Assembly: GCA_004802725.1 (NCBI GenBank)
Contig: SGPM01000574.1
Coordinates: 1 to 11,449, forward strand
DNA: 11,449 nucleotides
Direction: 5' to 3'
Origin: Antrodiella citrinella
Lineage: Eukaryota; Basidiomycota; Agaricomycetes; Polyporales; Steccherinaceae
The notes below the pieces were generated by a model that was not told the DNA's origin, ran no database searches, and saw only the letters and a list, made by a program, of their open reading frames with translations. Of this stretch, positions 1-8,173 are shown piece by piece (position 1 is the first letter of the stretch; each line of letters begins with the position of its first letter). A program made the translations under genes and the position numbers.

Positions 1-236
1 TCGTCATCGAGCATGTCAAATGGAAGCCGGCCTTCAAAGAGTCTCTGATGAAAGCCCTCAATGGTAGGGACGCTGCTGGCATCGGTTTGGAGCATGTCAT
101 GTTCTTGTGCTGCTCTGGTCTCAATCAGGACGCGGTGGTCGAAATGGACGACGTCTCGGAGACCCAGGTCAATTGGGACGGGAAGCAAAAATCTTGCGTC
201 GACCATTGGACTGGGACGTTGGTTTCTTCACTATAA
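1..236 (+). CDS. C-terminal fragment of a probable F-box/LRR-type protein
   Basis: Partial gene, open from the left edge; the frame uses codons starting at base 3 and ends at TAA 234-236. About 77 residues are visible. The pattern F-x3-L-x2-AL-x2-R ... LE ... C-x2-LN-x-D-x-V ... V-x-WDG matches the C-terminal region of the F-box proteins encoded at 8174-9960 and 10697-11449, which carry AL-x-(S/A)RRK, (V/L)EKL, KKC-(L/I)NMDEDDV and VVWDG in the same order and similar spacing. That alignment, made by eye, is the main evidence. If correct, it would be a substrate-recognition subunit of an SCF ubiquitin ligase, but the F-box itself lies outside the window. It lacks the long acidic tail of the other two. 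The opposite strand is also open here (ATG at 204-206 reading left off the window), so the strand choice is not certain. Confidence 0.5.
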   Translation, partial: VIEHVKWKPAFKESLMKALNGRDAAGIGLEHVMFLCCSGLNQDAVVEMDDVSETQVNWDGKQKSCVDHWTGTLVSSL

Positions 237-1267
237 GGGCCTGCTCTAGCCTGCATACGGACTACTCGATTCGATTTGTATCACAGACAACCCTAGACAT
301 TCCTTCCCTCTCCGGACACTCTGTCAACCTAGAATTATAATAGACTTGCTTTCGAGTCGTCTGTGTCGTCTTCAAATGCTTACCGTGGTATATCGAAAAG
401 TTAAAGCTGACGATGGTTGCAGCAAGTCTAGCTGTCGCCCGAGGCCGCCCATTTTGAGAGAAACATGCGGATCATTCCTCCCGCTGGCCCCCTCACAATG
501 ACCGTATTCCCCTTCTACGATCGATGCTTTCGCCGAATACCTGCTTCTTCCTTGTAGGGAAGGCCTTCCTGGAAACCAGAAGACCGATGTGACGTGCGCT
601 GATACTGAACGTATCCTCGGTAGGCCACTCAGTGGATCTCGTGATGCACCCATTTAGGGACAAATCCTTAGCGTACTGTATAGGCGACCCTTCAGGGCTG
701 GAGTGAACGAAATCGACACAGGACTGAAATGAAGTGTTTACTGTCCTTTTGAACTAGCGGAAAAGAGTGCTGTGCTTGCGCTGAGACCAGTGTGCATGCT
801 GCAAGAGACTGCTTTTCCAGTTCGCAAAAGATATGCCCACAGAGCTCTAGAGGTATCTTACAGTAGGCTGCGATCCCGGGGTACTTATGAGACCTGGAAC
901 CTTTAGTACTTAGTATCGAAGTGACTCACCGTGGTTTGAAACTGCTAGCACTAGATTCGACTCTTGCATGATATAGATATCTATCCAACTGCATGTCTGT
1001 TTACCATGATATCAAGACGCAGCTGAAGAACACTTACGAAGGTACGCAGCCGTGTGCACAACACCAGTGCCCGCCCACCGTAAGCGGAGTCTCGAATATT
1101 GATACTCCGAAAGACGTGTCCGAAAACTCAGAAAGATAGACTCCATTCTCCGATTATACTCCGATCCTCGTCGCACAACGATTTTCCTATCGTCCGAGTC
1201 GTCCTCTTCCTTTTCCGTTCTCATTCTCATATTCGCAGCGACTTCCACAAGTTCTGAATCCTGAAAC
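237..1267. other. intergenic spacer, about 1 kb, no supported gene
   Basis: Holds the presumed 3' UTR of the left-edge gene and the promoter and 5' UTR of the glycosyltransferase gene. Short open frames on both strands (for example minus 372-653 and minus 1012-1329) show no recognisable domain or splice-supported extension. No tRNA-like internal promoter boxes were recognised. A 12-bp perfect palindrome lies at 973-984. The sequence just before the downstream start is a good eukaryotic start context (GAAACATGG). Confidence 0.6.
973..984. repeat. 12-bp perfect palindrome (ATAGATATCTAT)
   Basis: The 12 bases equal their own reverse complement and lie about 285 bp upstream of the glycosyltransferase start. 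It could be a dimeric factor site or chance in an A/T-rich patch; nothing else supports a function. Confidence 0.35.
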
Positions 1268-2723
1268 ATGGAAAGTTCTCGTTCAGTTCCAGGAAATCTA
1301 TATTCGAGCGTGAAGACAATCCATCCCATCCAAAACTCAGCAAGTGTTCAAAGTCATCTCTCTGCCCCCAGCTCCCAGCAGCGCATTCGAAATCTCACCT
1401 TCGCACCCTTTCCCGAGAAAGAGAAGAAGAATGCTTCAGACGTGCACGACATAGAAGCGAATTACTCGCAATCGTCGACGACTATTTGGACTATCTCCGC
1501 TGTGCAAGTCTTTCGCCGTCTTACTTCGCGGCGTTGGCTGCGGTGGATCTTGGGTTCCTACTGCTTGCTCAGCGTGTTCTTTCTGTCCTTCAACCATTTT
1601 AGCGTCTCTCCTGTCAAATACCAGTTCTCCTCGTGGAAGTTTACAGCGCAAAAATTGACGCAAGGTGAGTGCTCCTCGTACTGTCGTGATTCTCGATCTT
1701 ATCTGAAACTAGCGCCGTCCGCTTCTGTTCTGGAGACTCTTCCGATATCTCATATGGTGTCCAAAGCTAGCGCCCTATATCCAGCACCCGGAGCTCTTCT
1801 TCCGTATGTTCTACGATCCGACAACCAGCTAGATACGGTCACTGCCTGTGTATGGGCCAGTGAATCTGAACTTGACTTGTTGCCGGTTTGGATGTCCAAA
1901 TGGCCAGGTACGTCATCCCTGCGTGGTTTCGCGTGCGTGGCTAAGGTCTATGATGTTAGGGCTAGTTTCTCTATTAGTGTCCTCCACCGCGCAGCCAGAT
2001 TCTCCCGAATTCGACAGACTGTCTCAAAAGCTGTCTTATCTTCGCCATCAGTTCCCTCGCAAAAACTGGCTCTCGCTGCATCTCATCTGGCTCGATTCTC
2101 AAGCTCCTCGCAATCCTAACGCTTTTCTCAATTTTGCTCGCCTGTTCTCCGAGACACCTCGTGTCGTTCTCTTCCCGGGTAACCTCTCTGTCGTGCCTTC
2201 GAAGGCTCTCTATCGCTCGTATTTCTCGGACCCTACCTCTTCGGCAAAGAACGCGTCTCACAGAGCTATGGTGTTCACTTCGCGCGGACAGACGAGTCAT
2301 CCATTTTCCGCGTTTGCGCCTGTCGTCTTGAATAGAGACGACCCGCTTTGGTGTACGGAACGGTTCTTCCCCTTCGTTTCACGGGAAACGGATTGGGCCG
2401 AATGCATGTGGCAAGTCTGGCTCGAGTATTTTGGCGATGTCGACATCAAGCAAACGACGGATTGGGTGAGAGGGATGTCTGGCGCTCCGGAAGCCGCCAG
2501 TATGGTGGTAAGTACAATTGCGCATCACTCCTTGTCTATTAACGCCATCCTTGGTCTCCAGAATAAGCTACGCCGTAGACTCAGTAGCAAGTATCGAACC
2601 GAGACATGCATGCTGGCTACAAGACAGCTCGCAGCGTTGAAGACTCCGGAGCGCAGAGGAGCTGATGCGAAGAAGTCCAGATGGCTGAAACGGAATTGTC
2701 GCGAATGGATGACCCTGGCATGA
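1268..2723 (+). CDS. GT49/LARGE-like glycosyltransferase, type II membrane protein
   Basis: Model join(1268..1664,1713..1907,1960..2507,2562..2723), 433 aa. Donors are GTGAGT, GTACGT and GTAAGT; intron 2 has CTAAG and intron 3 CTATTAAC as branch candidates. The layout is a cytosolic N-terminus, basic residues around 83-90, a hydrophobic anchor at about 92-112, then a lumenal catalytic region, as expected for a Golgi/ER glycosyltransferase. Family-like blocks are DTVTACVW (173-180), PVWMSKWPG-LVSLLV (190-204), NPNAFLNFARLF (249-260), VVLFPGNLS (266-274) and, near 330-368, a CTERFF / DWAECMWQVWLEYFG region. These resemble fungal proteins annotated as glycosyltransferase family 49. I see no canonical DxD metal motif at VVLFPGNLS, so donor, acceptor and activity are open. 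Introns 1 and 3 are stop-free multiples of three and could be retained. The intron 2 acceptor at 1958-1959 is chosen because it leaves a W-x-G-x-x-S block; AGs at 1963-1964 and 1975-1976 also keep frame. Confidence 0.7.
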
Positions 2724-2994
2724 GCGGTTTGACAGAGATGCATTGTAGGATATGGCGAGTTCTCAATCGGAGGCAACATTGTGTATAGGCTTGGTGGAAA
2801 ATGACAACTGCACGATGTATGTGTTGTATTCGACGAAGACGACTCATGAACTTTCATTTGGCGACATGAGACTCGATTTCATGGTCTCGAGAACAAACGT
2901 GCCGTTGTGCATACAATACAGAAATGCATTATTTGGATCGTACTGTGCGTGAGACTGCAGGTCATGGGGTAGATATAAATATAGTAGTGCTGGT
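2724..2994. other. convergent 3' spacer between glycosyltransferase and carrier genes
   Basis: These 271 bp lie between two stop codons facing each other, so both 3' UTRs must fit or overlap here. An A/T-rich element (AGATATAAATATAG) near 2971-2984 is a possible 3'-end signal. No gene is seen. Confidence 0.5.
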
Positions 2995-4283
2995 CTATGA
3001 AAATGCATGAACGACGGCTTCAAATGTTGTAAAGGTGACCATATTGACGGGTATAGCACTGGGAGATACATCAGCACACAATTTCCTTTCCAACAGAGAA
3101 ATAGAGTTCACCGGATGATCGTAGGCATCAATCCCCTGAAGAAGACTCTGATTCCCTCCTGCTGGTACGAATGAACTATTGTTGAGAGCGTATTCCTATA
3201 CGGATTCTCTGCGGTGGGCGACGTGGATTGTACCCGTGTCTTGACGACATCAAACGGAAACGTGACGATCCAGCCTGCAATGCCCGCGAACCCACCCGCT
3301 AGCAAAAGCGTACTCCAGGAATGTGTAGCGATAGACGTGTCTGCTTCAGAGGCAAGGTCCGTATGATCGTATGCTGTGGTGTCCGGCGCCGTTGGAGGGA
3401 AGTACATGAGTGTCGCTTCGTACGCAGCGAAGTACGCGCCGTAGCCACTGTCTCGAAGAGCAGTTGCAGTGATCCCGCGATACAACCCTCTGAAGCCATG
3501 TTGCCGAAGCACACCTTTGGCGACTTCCACTGCCGTGAGTGGTTTGCTTGAAGGCGATGTATCTATCAATAGCTGTTGGCGGACCTTGATGAGCTCTGTT
3601 GGGGTAGAGATCAGACTGGAGGCATGGCGACGTCCGGGATGTCCACGAAATCAGCGCTGCGAGCGGTAGAGATTGGGAGCGGTTTGCAGGACGTACGATC
3701 CGACTACGCCTGTGGCAGCTCCGGCAAGAGCGACCTGCATCAGGTTTGGATGGGCATTCTCATTGGAGAGCTGAGCTCTCATGAAGAAACGATACGATGC
3801 AAAGACGAGACCATTGAGGGGTGCTGTCGTGATCTGCACGTAAAATATGAGAGCGTGTCAAGAGCAACTGATGTGTCCGACTGACCAACGGCGATGTAAT
3901 ACCTCTGAATAGTGTGTGAGCACCTTCGGCGCGTACAATCGAAGTCAAGGCATGGAAAGTGCTGCGATATTTCCCGGAATTCTTCGGATCCTGGAACCTG
4001 ACCTTCACTGCGAACGTATCAGGTAAGAAAACGTGCGATAGAAGCGAGAGGACTCACCAGTATCAAAGGGAAATCCAACAGTCAGAGCACTGACACCTGC
4101 ACAGTGTACGTCGTCTGAGCGGCTAGCCACTTGCTATTCTCAACAACATACCTGCAATCGTACCCGCAAACAAATCAAGAGCTGGATGTGTGTTTACTAC
4201 GCGCAAATAATATCCAAATTAGCGACACTTTGAAGTAGAGTCAGGTGGTACGTACCTCTGGTGTTTCTCTCTTCCGTGGGCAT
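2995..4283 (-). CDS. mitochondrial carrier family protein (SLC25), amino-acid/acylcarnitine-like
   Basis: Model complement(join(2995..3058,3112..3615,3697..3833,3886..4007,4058..4096,4152..4196,4256..4283)), 312 aa, the normal carrier length. Three repeats are complete, each with the Px[DE]xx[KR] signature: PFDTVK (34-39), PTELIK (129-134) and PFDVVK (244-249); all three are followed by R-x-Q or RQQ. Splicing by family logic rejoins GTIAG-VSALTVGFPFD, TSPL-ITTAPLNGLVF, VVGS-LISTPTELIK and PTIIR-AIPVNMVTF, every junction in phase. It is an inner-membrane solute exchanger. R178-D179 on helix 4 fits the R[DE] contact-site type usual in amino-acid and acylcarnitine carriers, and the third repeat recalls the SLC25A29/45/48 branch, but the substrate is not assigned. 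The first three coding exons are only 28, 45 and 39 nt. It is divergent from Abp1 and convergent with the glycosyltransferase gene. Confidence 0.9.
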
Positions 4284-4655
4284 TTCAATGAATGAAATTG
4301 CATGAGTCTCAGACACCTGCGTTGGCTGATGTCAGCTTCCTTCAATCGAGGTATACTGAATTTATGTTACCCTTCTTCTCTTCTAATGCGATGAAGTTGA
4401 AGAGGACAAGAACAAGAATGAAACGACAAAACCAACGCGTCTCATACGTCGTCGGTCGGGTCTTGCTTGGCGGTAAGCGTTATGGGCGCTTCGTGGATGT
4501 TAATCCGCGTTTCTAAGCGTGGGAATCATGAAGCAATAGATGGGATTAGGCGGCACAGTTACCAGCGTACTTTGGCTCTTGACCATTTCCTAGACCACCG
4601 TCAAACGTCTTACACTGGTCTTCAACTCATTGTTGAAGGATTTATACCTCTCTGC
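4284..4655. promoter_or_regulatory. divergent promoter interval between carrier and Abp1 genes
   Basis: The 372 bp separate two start codons pointing away from each other, so both promoters and 5' UTRs lie here. An ACGCGT hexamer at 4435-4440 matches the MluI cell-cycle box consensus, but one copy may be chance. In-frame ATGs at 4482 and 4497 could extend Abp1 N-terminally by up to 58 residues; the extension has no resemblance to an ADF-H domain and is treated as 5' UTR. Confidence 0.5.
4435..4440. promoter_or_regulatory. ACGCGT hexamer, possible MBF-type site
   Basis: Exact match to the MluI cell-cycle box core recognised by MBF-type factors in ascomycete yeasts. A single palindromic 6-mer about 150 bp from the carrier start and 215 bp from the Abp1 start; weak evidence on its own. 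Confidence 0.2.
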
Positions 4656-7395
4656 ATGTCCTTGCAAATCAACCTATCCGGTCGGGAGTTGTCACAGGCT
4701 TATCAAGATGTCTTGAATGCTCGCGATATCGACTGGGCACTTTTCGCGTACGAAAAGGGTTCAAACGATCTCAAAGTACAAGCCACGGGAAACGGAGGGC
4801 TAGAGGAGCTGGAGGAGGAGTTTTCAGATGGACGGTACGTGAATTGTCTTACCAAGATATAGCTATCTGTAGTCTGATCTTGTCAATCTCCTAGCATGCA
4901 ATACGCGTTTGCTCGAGTGAAAGATCCCAATGTACGCGCCGTTTATACTGAGTCGATTCGAGAGAGCTCATATTCTGCATTTAAGAGTTCCCTTCCTAAA
5001 TTTGTTCAGATCAACTGGTGTGGAGACGGTGTACCCGAAGCAAGGAAGGGCTTGTTCCATTCACACTCTGGCGCAGTAGCCAATTTCCTTCGCGGGACTC
5101 ACGTCGTCATCAGTGCGCGTAACGAGGTACGTCCATGATACATCGAGATCCCTTACGAAAATCACTCACTTGCTTCGTCTGCCCAGTCCGATGTCTCTCC
5201 TGCTCTTATCATGTCCCGTGTTGCGTCTGCGTCTGGCGCAAGATATACCGCTCAGAAGGAAGCTCCGCGAGCTTTCCAACCCATCGCACCGGTCGGAACA
5301 AGTTACACGCCCGTCGGTAAAGTGGATATGGCTGCTCTGAAGCGCAATGTTCCTCCCCCTCCGAGCGCATCTGCCTCCAAACCGCCGATCGCTACGGGTG
5401 CTCGCGCTGCTCCCCCAGTCTCTTCACCGGCTTCTGGATTCAGGGCACCACTTGGAGGAAGAACACTTGCCCCAGCTGATGCGTGGCCGGAAGAAGCTCC
5501 TGCGCCCGCAGCAGCAGCACCGCCTCCGCCTCCTGCTGCTTCACGCCCACCTGTAGTGACTAACGCCTTTAAACCACCTGCAGTGGCCAATGCGTTCAAA
5601 CCACCTGTTGCAGTAAGTTTTGTTGTGTATACTATTTGTTCTGTTGTTTAAATATTCCTTTTTTCTTCAGACTGCCGCACGTCCTGTTGTGACAGCCCCT
5701 GCACCAGTAGCAGAATCGCGCGTATCAACCAAACCAGACGACGACGATCGCATTGGTCCAGTGGGTACGGCGTACACGCCGATCAAGCTTCAACCCAAGA
5801 AGCTCGTCAATCCGTTCGCAGCCAGAGAATCGCAAGCGCAATCTGAACCTTCCCAACTGAAACCATCTCCCAGTAGTAAGTCAAACGTTTGAGATGTCGT
5901 CTAACATTATTGATACGACCTCACCAGGCGGTAAGAAGTTAACGTGGAGTGAACGCCAAGCTCTCGCGAAGAAAGAGCTTGAAGAAGAGGAATCTAGGAG
6001 CAAGGCCTCGTCGTTTGTAGCGCCACCACCGCCTGCGCCGACACAGTCCTTCGGGGGATCTAGTCCAGCTGCGGCTACTCCTCCCCGCTCATTCGGTGCA
6101 GGTGCTGCTATTCCGCCGCCACGCTCCTTTGGTGGAGGTGCTGCCATTCCCCCGCCTCCTGCCCCTCCTGTCGCGCAAGAAGAAGAGTACGAGGAAGAAG
6201 AAGAATACGTTCCAGTATGTCAACTCTCGTTCTACATGTCTCATTTTGCATGATGCCTTAACTTCTTCGCTGCAGCCTCCGCCTCCTCCCCCACCGCCCA
6301 CCTTTACGCGACCTATTATTGCGGCAGCCGCTGCTGAACTGGTGTACACTCCCCCACCACCGCCGCCACCGCCCCCTCCTGCGCCTGCTGCGACAGTCCC
6401 GGAGCCAGAACCAGAATACGAGTCGCCTCCAGTATGTTGCTACTGTCTTGAACGTACAGTGACACTGACTTCTCTTCACAGCCCCCGCCTCCACCTCCCC
6501 CGCCTCCCACCACCTCCTCCACCACCTGCTCCGGCTGCTCCCGCTCCCGCGCACTACGAGCCTGAACCTGAACCTGAACCAGAGCCAGAGCAGGAGCCAG
6601 AGGAATATACTCCGGAGCATGCACCTAGCCACCATGGCGAAGGTATCTGTGCTATTGTGCAGTTCGGATATGAGGTACGCAGTTTGTTCATGTTTTGGGG
6701 GAATGGTCTGACATGAGTTCTATGTACCAGGCCCAAGAGGACAACGAGATGGAACTCATTGAAGGCGAGTTCATTGAGCAGATTGAGCAGCTCCACGAAG
6801 GCTGGTGGTCTGGCGTTGGTCCTGACGGCAAGAGTGGTCTATTCCCTGGTGCGTATCCGCGGCGTTGCCCATTCGATGCGATTCTTACTTTGTACTACAG
6901 CCAATTATGTAGAAATCGTCGAAGCAAGTGAACAAGCAGCTGAGGCCCCCCCCTCTCCTCCTCCACCGCCGCCTCCCGTATGTATTTCCTCACCGCCTTC
7001 AACTATAGCTAATCCCCGTTGACTTTTGTAGCCTCCTGCTCCACCCGCACCTCCTATGCCCCCTGCGCCCCCTACTCTTGCAGCTGCAGCCGACGAAGGC
7101 ATCGTCGCCATCGCCGTCTATCAGTCAGTACCGACCCCGAAGTTCCTTAGTTAATGTTACTTAATATGCTCCCCTCTTCTTGCAGATACGATGCCGCCGA
7201 AGAGAACGAAATCTCCTTCGAGGAGGGAGATCGCATCACCGATATCGAGCATTCTTCGGAGGATTGGTGGCAGGGTACGGACAAGCATGGGAATGTTGGG
7301 TTGTTCCCTGGTGCGTCACAGCTCATACTGACCGTCGATCCACGCGTATCTGACGTGTTTGATTCGTAGCGATCTACGTGAAGTTACAACAGTGA
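4656..7395 (+). CDS. ABP1: actin-binding protein Abp1 (ADF-H domain plus two SH3 domains)
   Basis: Model join(4656..4834,4895..4931,4986..5126,5187..5612,5671..5875,5928..6214,6276..6431,6482..6674,6731..6848,6901..6977,7032..7123,7186..7310,7370..7395), 686 aa if one surplus base in exon 8 is discounted. Domains: ADF-H about 1-130 (DLEEEFSDGR-like block, QYAFARVKDPN, INWCGDGVPEARKGLFHSHS, NFLRGTHVVISARNE); two GPVGT(S/A)YTP modules; a KKLTWSERQALAKK motif with acidic stretches; polyproline runs and a PE repeat; SH3-1 about 530-588 (EGWWSGV, GLFPANYVE); SH3-2 about 628-686 (EDWWQGT, GLFPAIYVKL). Abp1 binds F-actin at cortical endocytic patches and uses its SH3 domains to recruit proline-rich partners; two SH3 domains also occur in fission yeast App1. 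The start is at the MSLQINLSG block that opens the ADF-H fold. Oddity: intron 7 (6432-6481, 50 nt) is well formed, yet exon 8 read in phase stops at 6563; dropping one C near 6482-6508 restores the frame. Confidence 0.9.
6080..6151 (+). repeat. tandem 36-nt coding repeat, two units
   Basis: Two consecutive 12-codon units encode PPRSFG(A/G)GAAIP in Abp1 exon 6. Synonymous differences between the units show the duplication is not brand new. It lies in the low-complexity linker before the acidic EEEYEEEEEY stretch. Confidence 0.75.
6276..6608 (+). repeat. repeated polyproline and Pro-Glu coding tracts
   Basis: Two neighbouring Abp1 exons (6276-6431 and 6482-6674) each begin with a CCN polyproline run and go on to a Pro-Glu repeat followed by tyrosine (EPEPEYE, then a longer EPEPEPE run ending EEY). 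The Pro-Glu run of the second is at about 6558-6605. Low-complexity C- and CCN-rich sequence here is prone to slippage and sequencing error. Confidence 0.7.
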
Positions 7396-8173
7396 GCGTT
7401 GAGCTGCGATGGGGAAGCTGAAAGAACGCGAAGACGTCGAAGAGTATGTATAAGGCTGTGTCGTGACCACGTGGTATGTTATTGAATTGAACAATTCTAT
7501 GCGTTGTATTCTGTCGTATCTTCGATTGGGTTCGATAAGTGTCCCCTCCTCAGACGTAGTTGAGTAGGATCGTCTGCCACAATCTTCACCGACTTTATTT
7601 CAGTCTTTCGTTGCATTCTACCGCGCACTTTGTGCGCATACTGTCTTGGGAGACTAATTTCGTTCACTATGATAATGTTGTCCTCAGTCAGGCAATGACA
7701 GCGGCGACTTGAACGTGACCACCATGGACCTTGCCGGGAGAAGAATAGAGGAGAGATGGGTCAGGACATTGGGATCGAAGTTTTGATGAAAGGTTTGGGT
7801 TTGTGGTGTGGGGGCACACACTCCGTTTGGATCCATTCGGGAATTATCCCAGCGTATTTCGTCTGCACTTCCTTGAGCGGTACGGAGAGAGACCAGGCGC
7901 GGAAGTGAGCATTGTCCTTACTGACGCAAATTCAGTGGAGATAGTGCTGGTTGCAAAGGGATGTGACGTTAGGAAGAAAATGACAGAGAGGAGGGAGAGA
8001 GGTCGAAATGAATACAATTGCAGTATCATTATCCGGTCATCAGTCGAGTGTCCACAAGAAGATAAGTAGCAATGGGGTAAAACCACACCCGAGGCATACA
8101 TATGTTTGGGATGCAAATACACTCTGATAATTGACACAATTTATATGCTCCGGTGCTCGTAGCGTTTTTGCAG
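7396..8173. other. convergent spacer between Abp1 and F-box gene
   Basis: About 780 bp between facing stop codons. It should hold the 3' UTRs of Abp1 (+) and of the F-box gene (-). A 50-codon ATG-started minus-strand frame at 7684-7836 and longer frames at 7803-8069 (+) and 7844-8137 (-) have no recognisable motif, signal peptide or splice support. No RNA gene is recognised. Confidence 0.5.

Noticed and set aside
1..206. Minus-strand open frame starting at ATG 204-206 and running off the left edge
   Set aside because: It reads plausibly, but the plus-strand frame matches the C-terminal pattern of the two F-box genes in the window, so the minus frame is treated as its shadow; both strands being open leaves some doubt.
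372..653. Minus-strand 93-codon frame in the left spacer
   Set aside because: No recognisable domain, no splice-supported extension, and composition typical of a chance frame.
1012..1329. Minus-strand 105-codon frame overlapping the glycosyltransferase start
   Set aside because: It overlaps the well-supported start and N-terminus of the plus-strand gene and has no motif of its own.
4467..4655. N-terminal extension of Abp1 in the same frame
   Set aside because: Only chance-like residues precede MSLQINLSG, where the ADF-H domain begins in the family; treated as 5' UTR.
5303..7111. Glycine-, alanine- and arginine-rich minus-strand frames opposite Abp1
   Set aside because: They are reverse-complement shadows of CCN proline codons in the plus-strand exons.
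7522..7550. tRNA-like B-box resemblance (GGGTTCGAT)
   Set aside because: The conserved trailing CC is missing and no matching A-box or acceptor stem was seen at a proper distance.
7684..7836. Small minus-strand ATG-started frame of 50 codons in the convergent spacer
   Set aside because: No signal peptide, CAAX end, known motif or splice context; likely within 3' UTR sequence.
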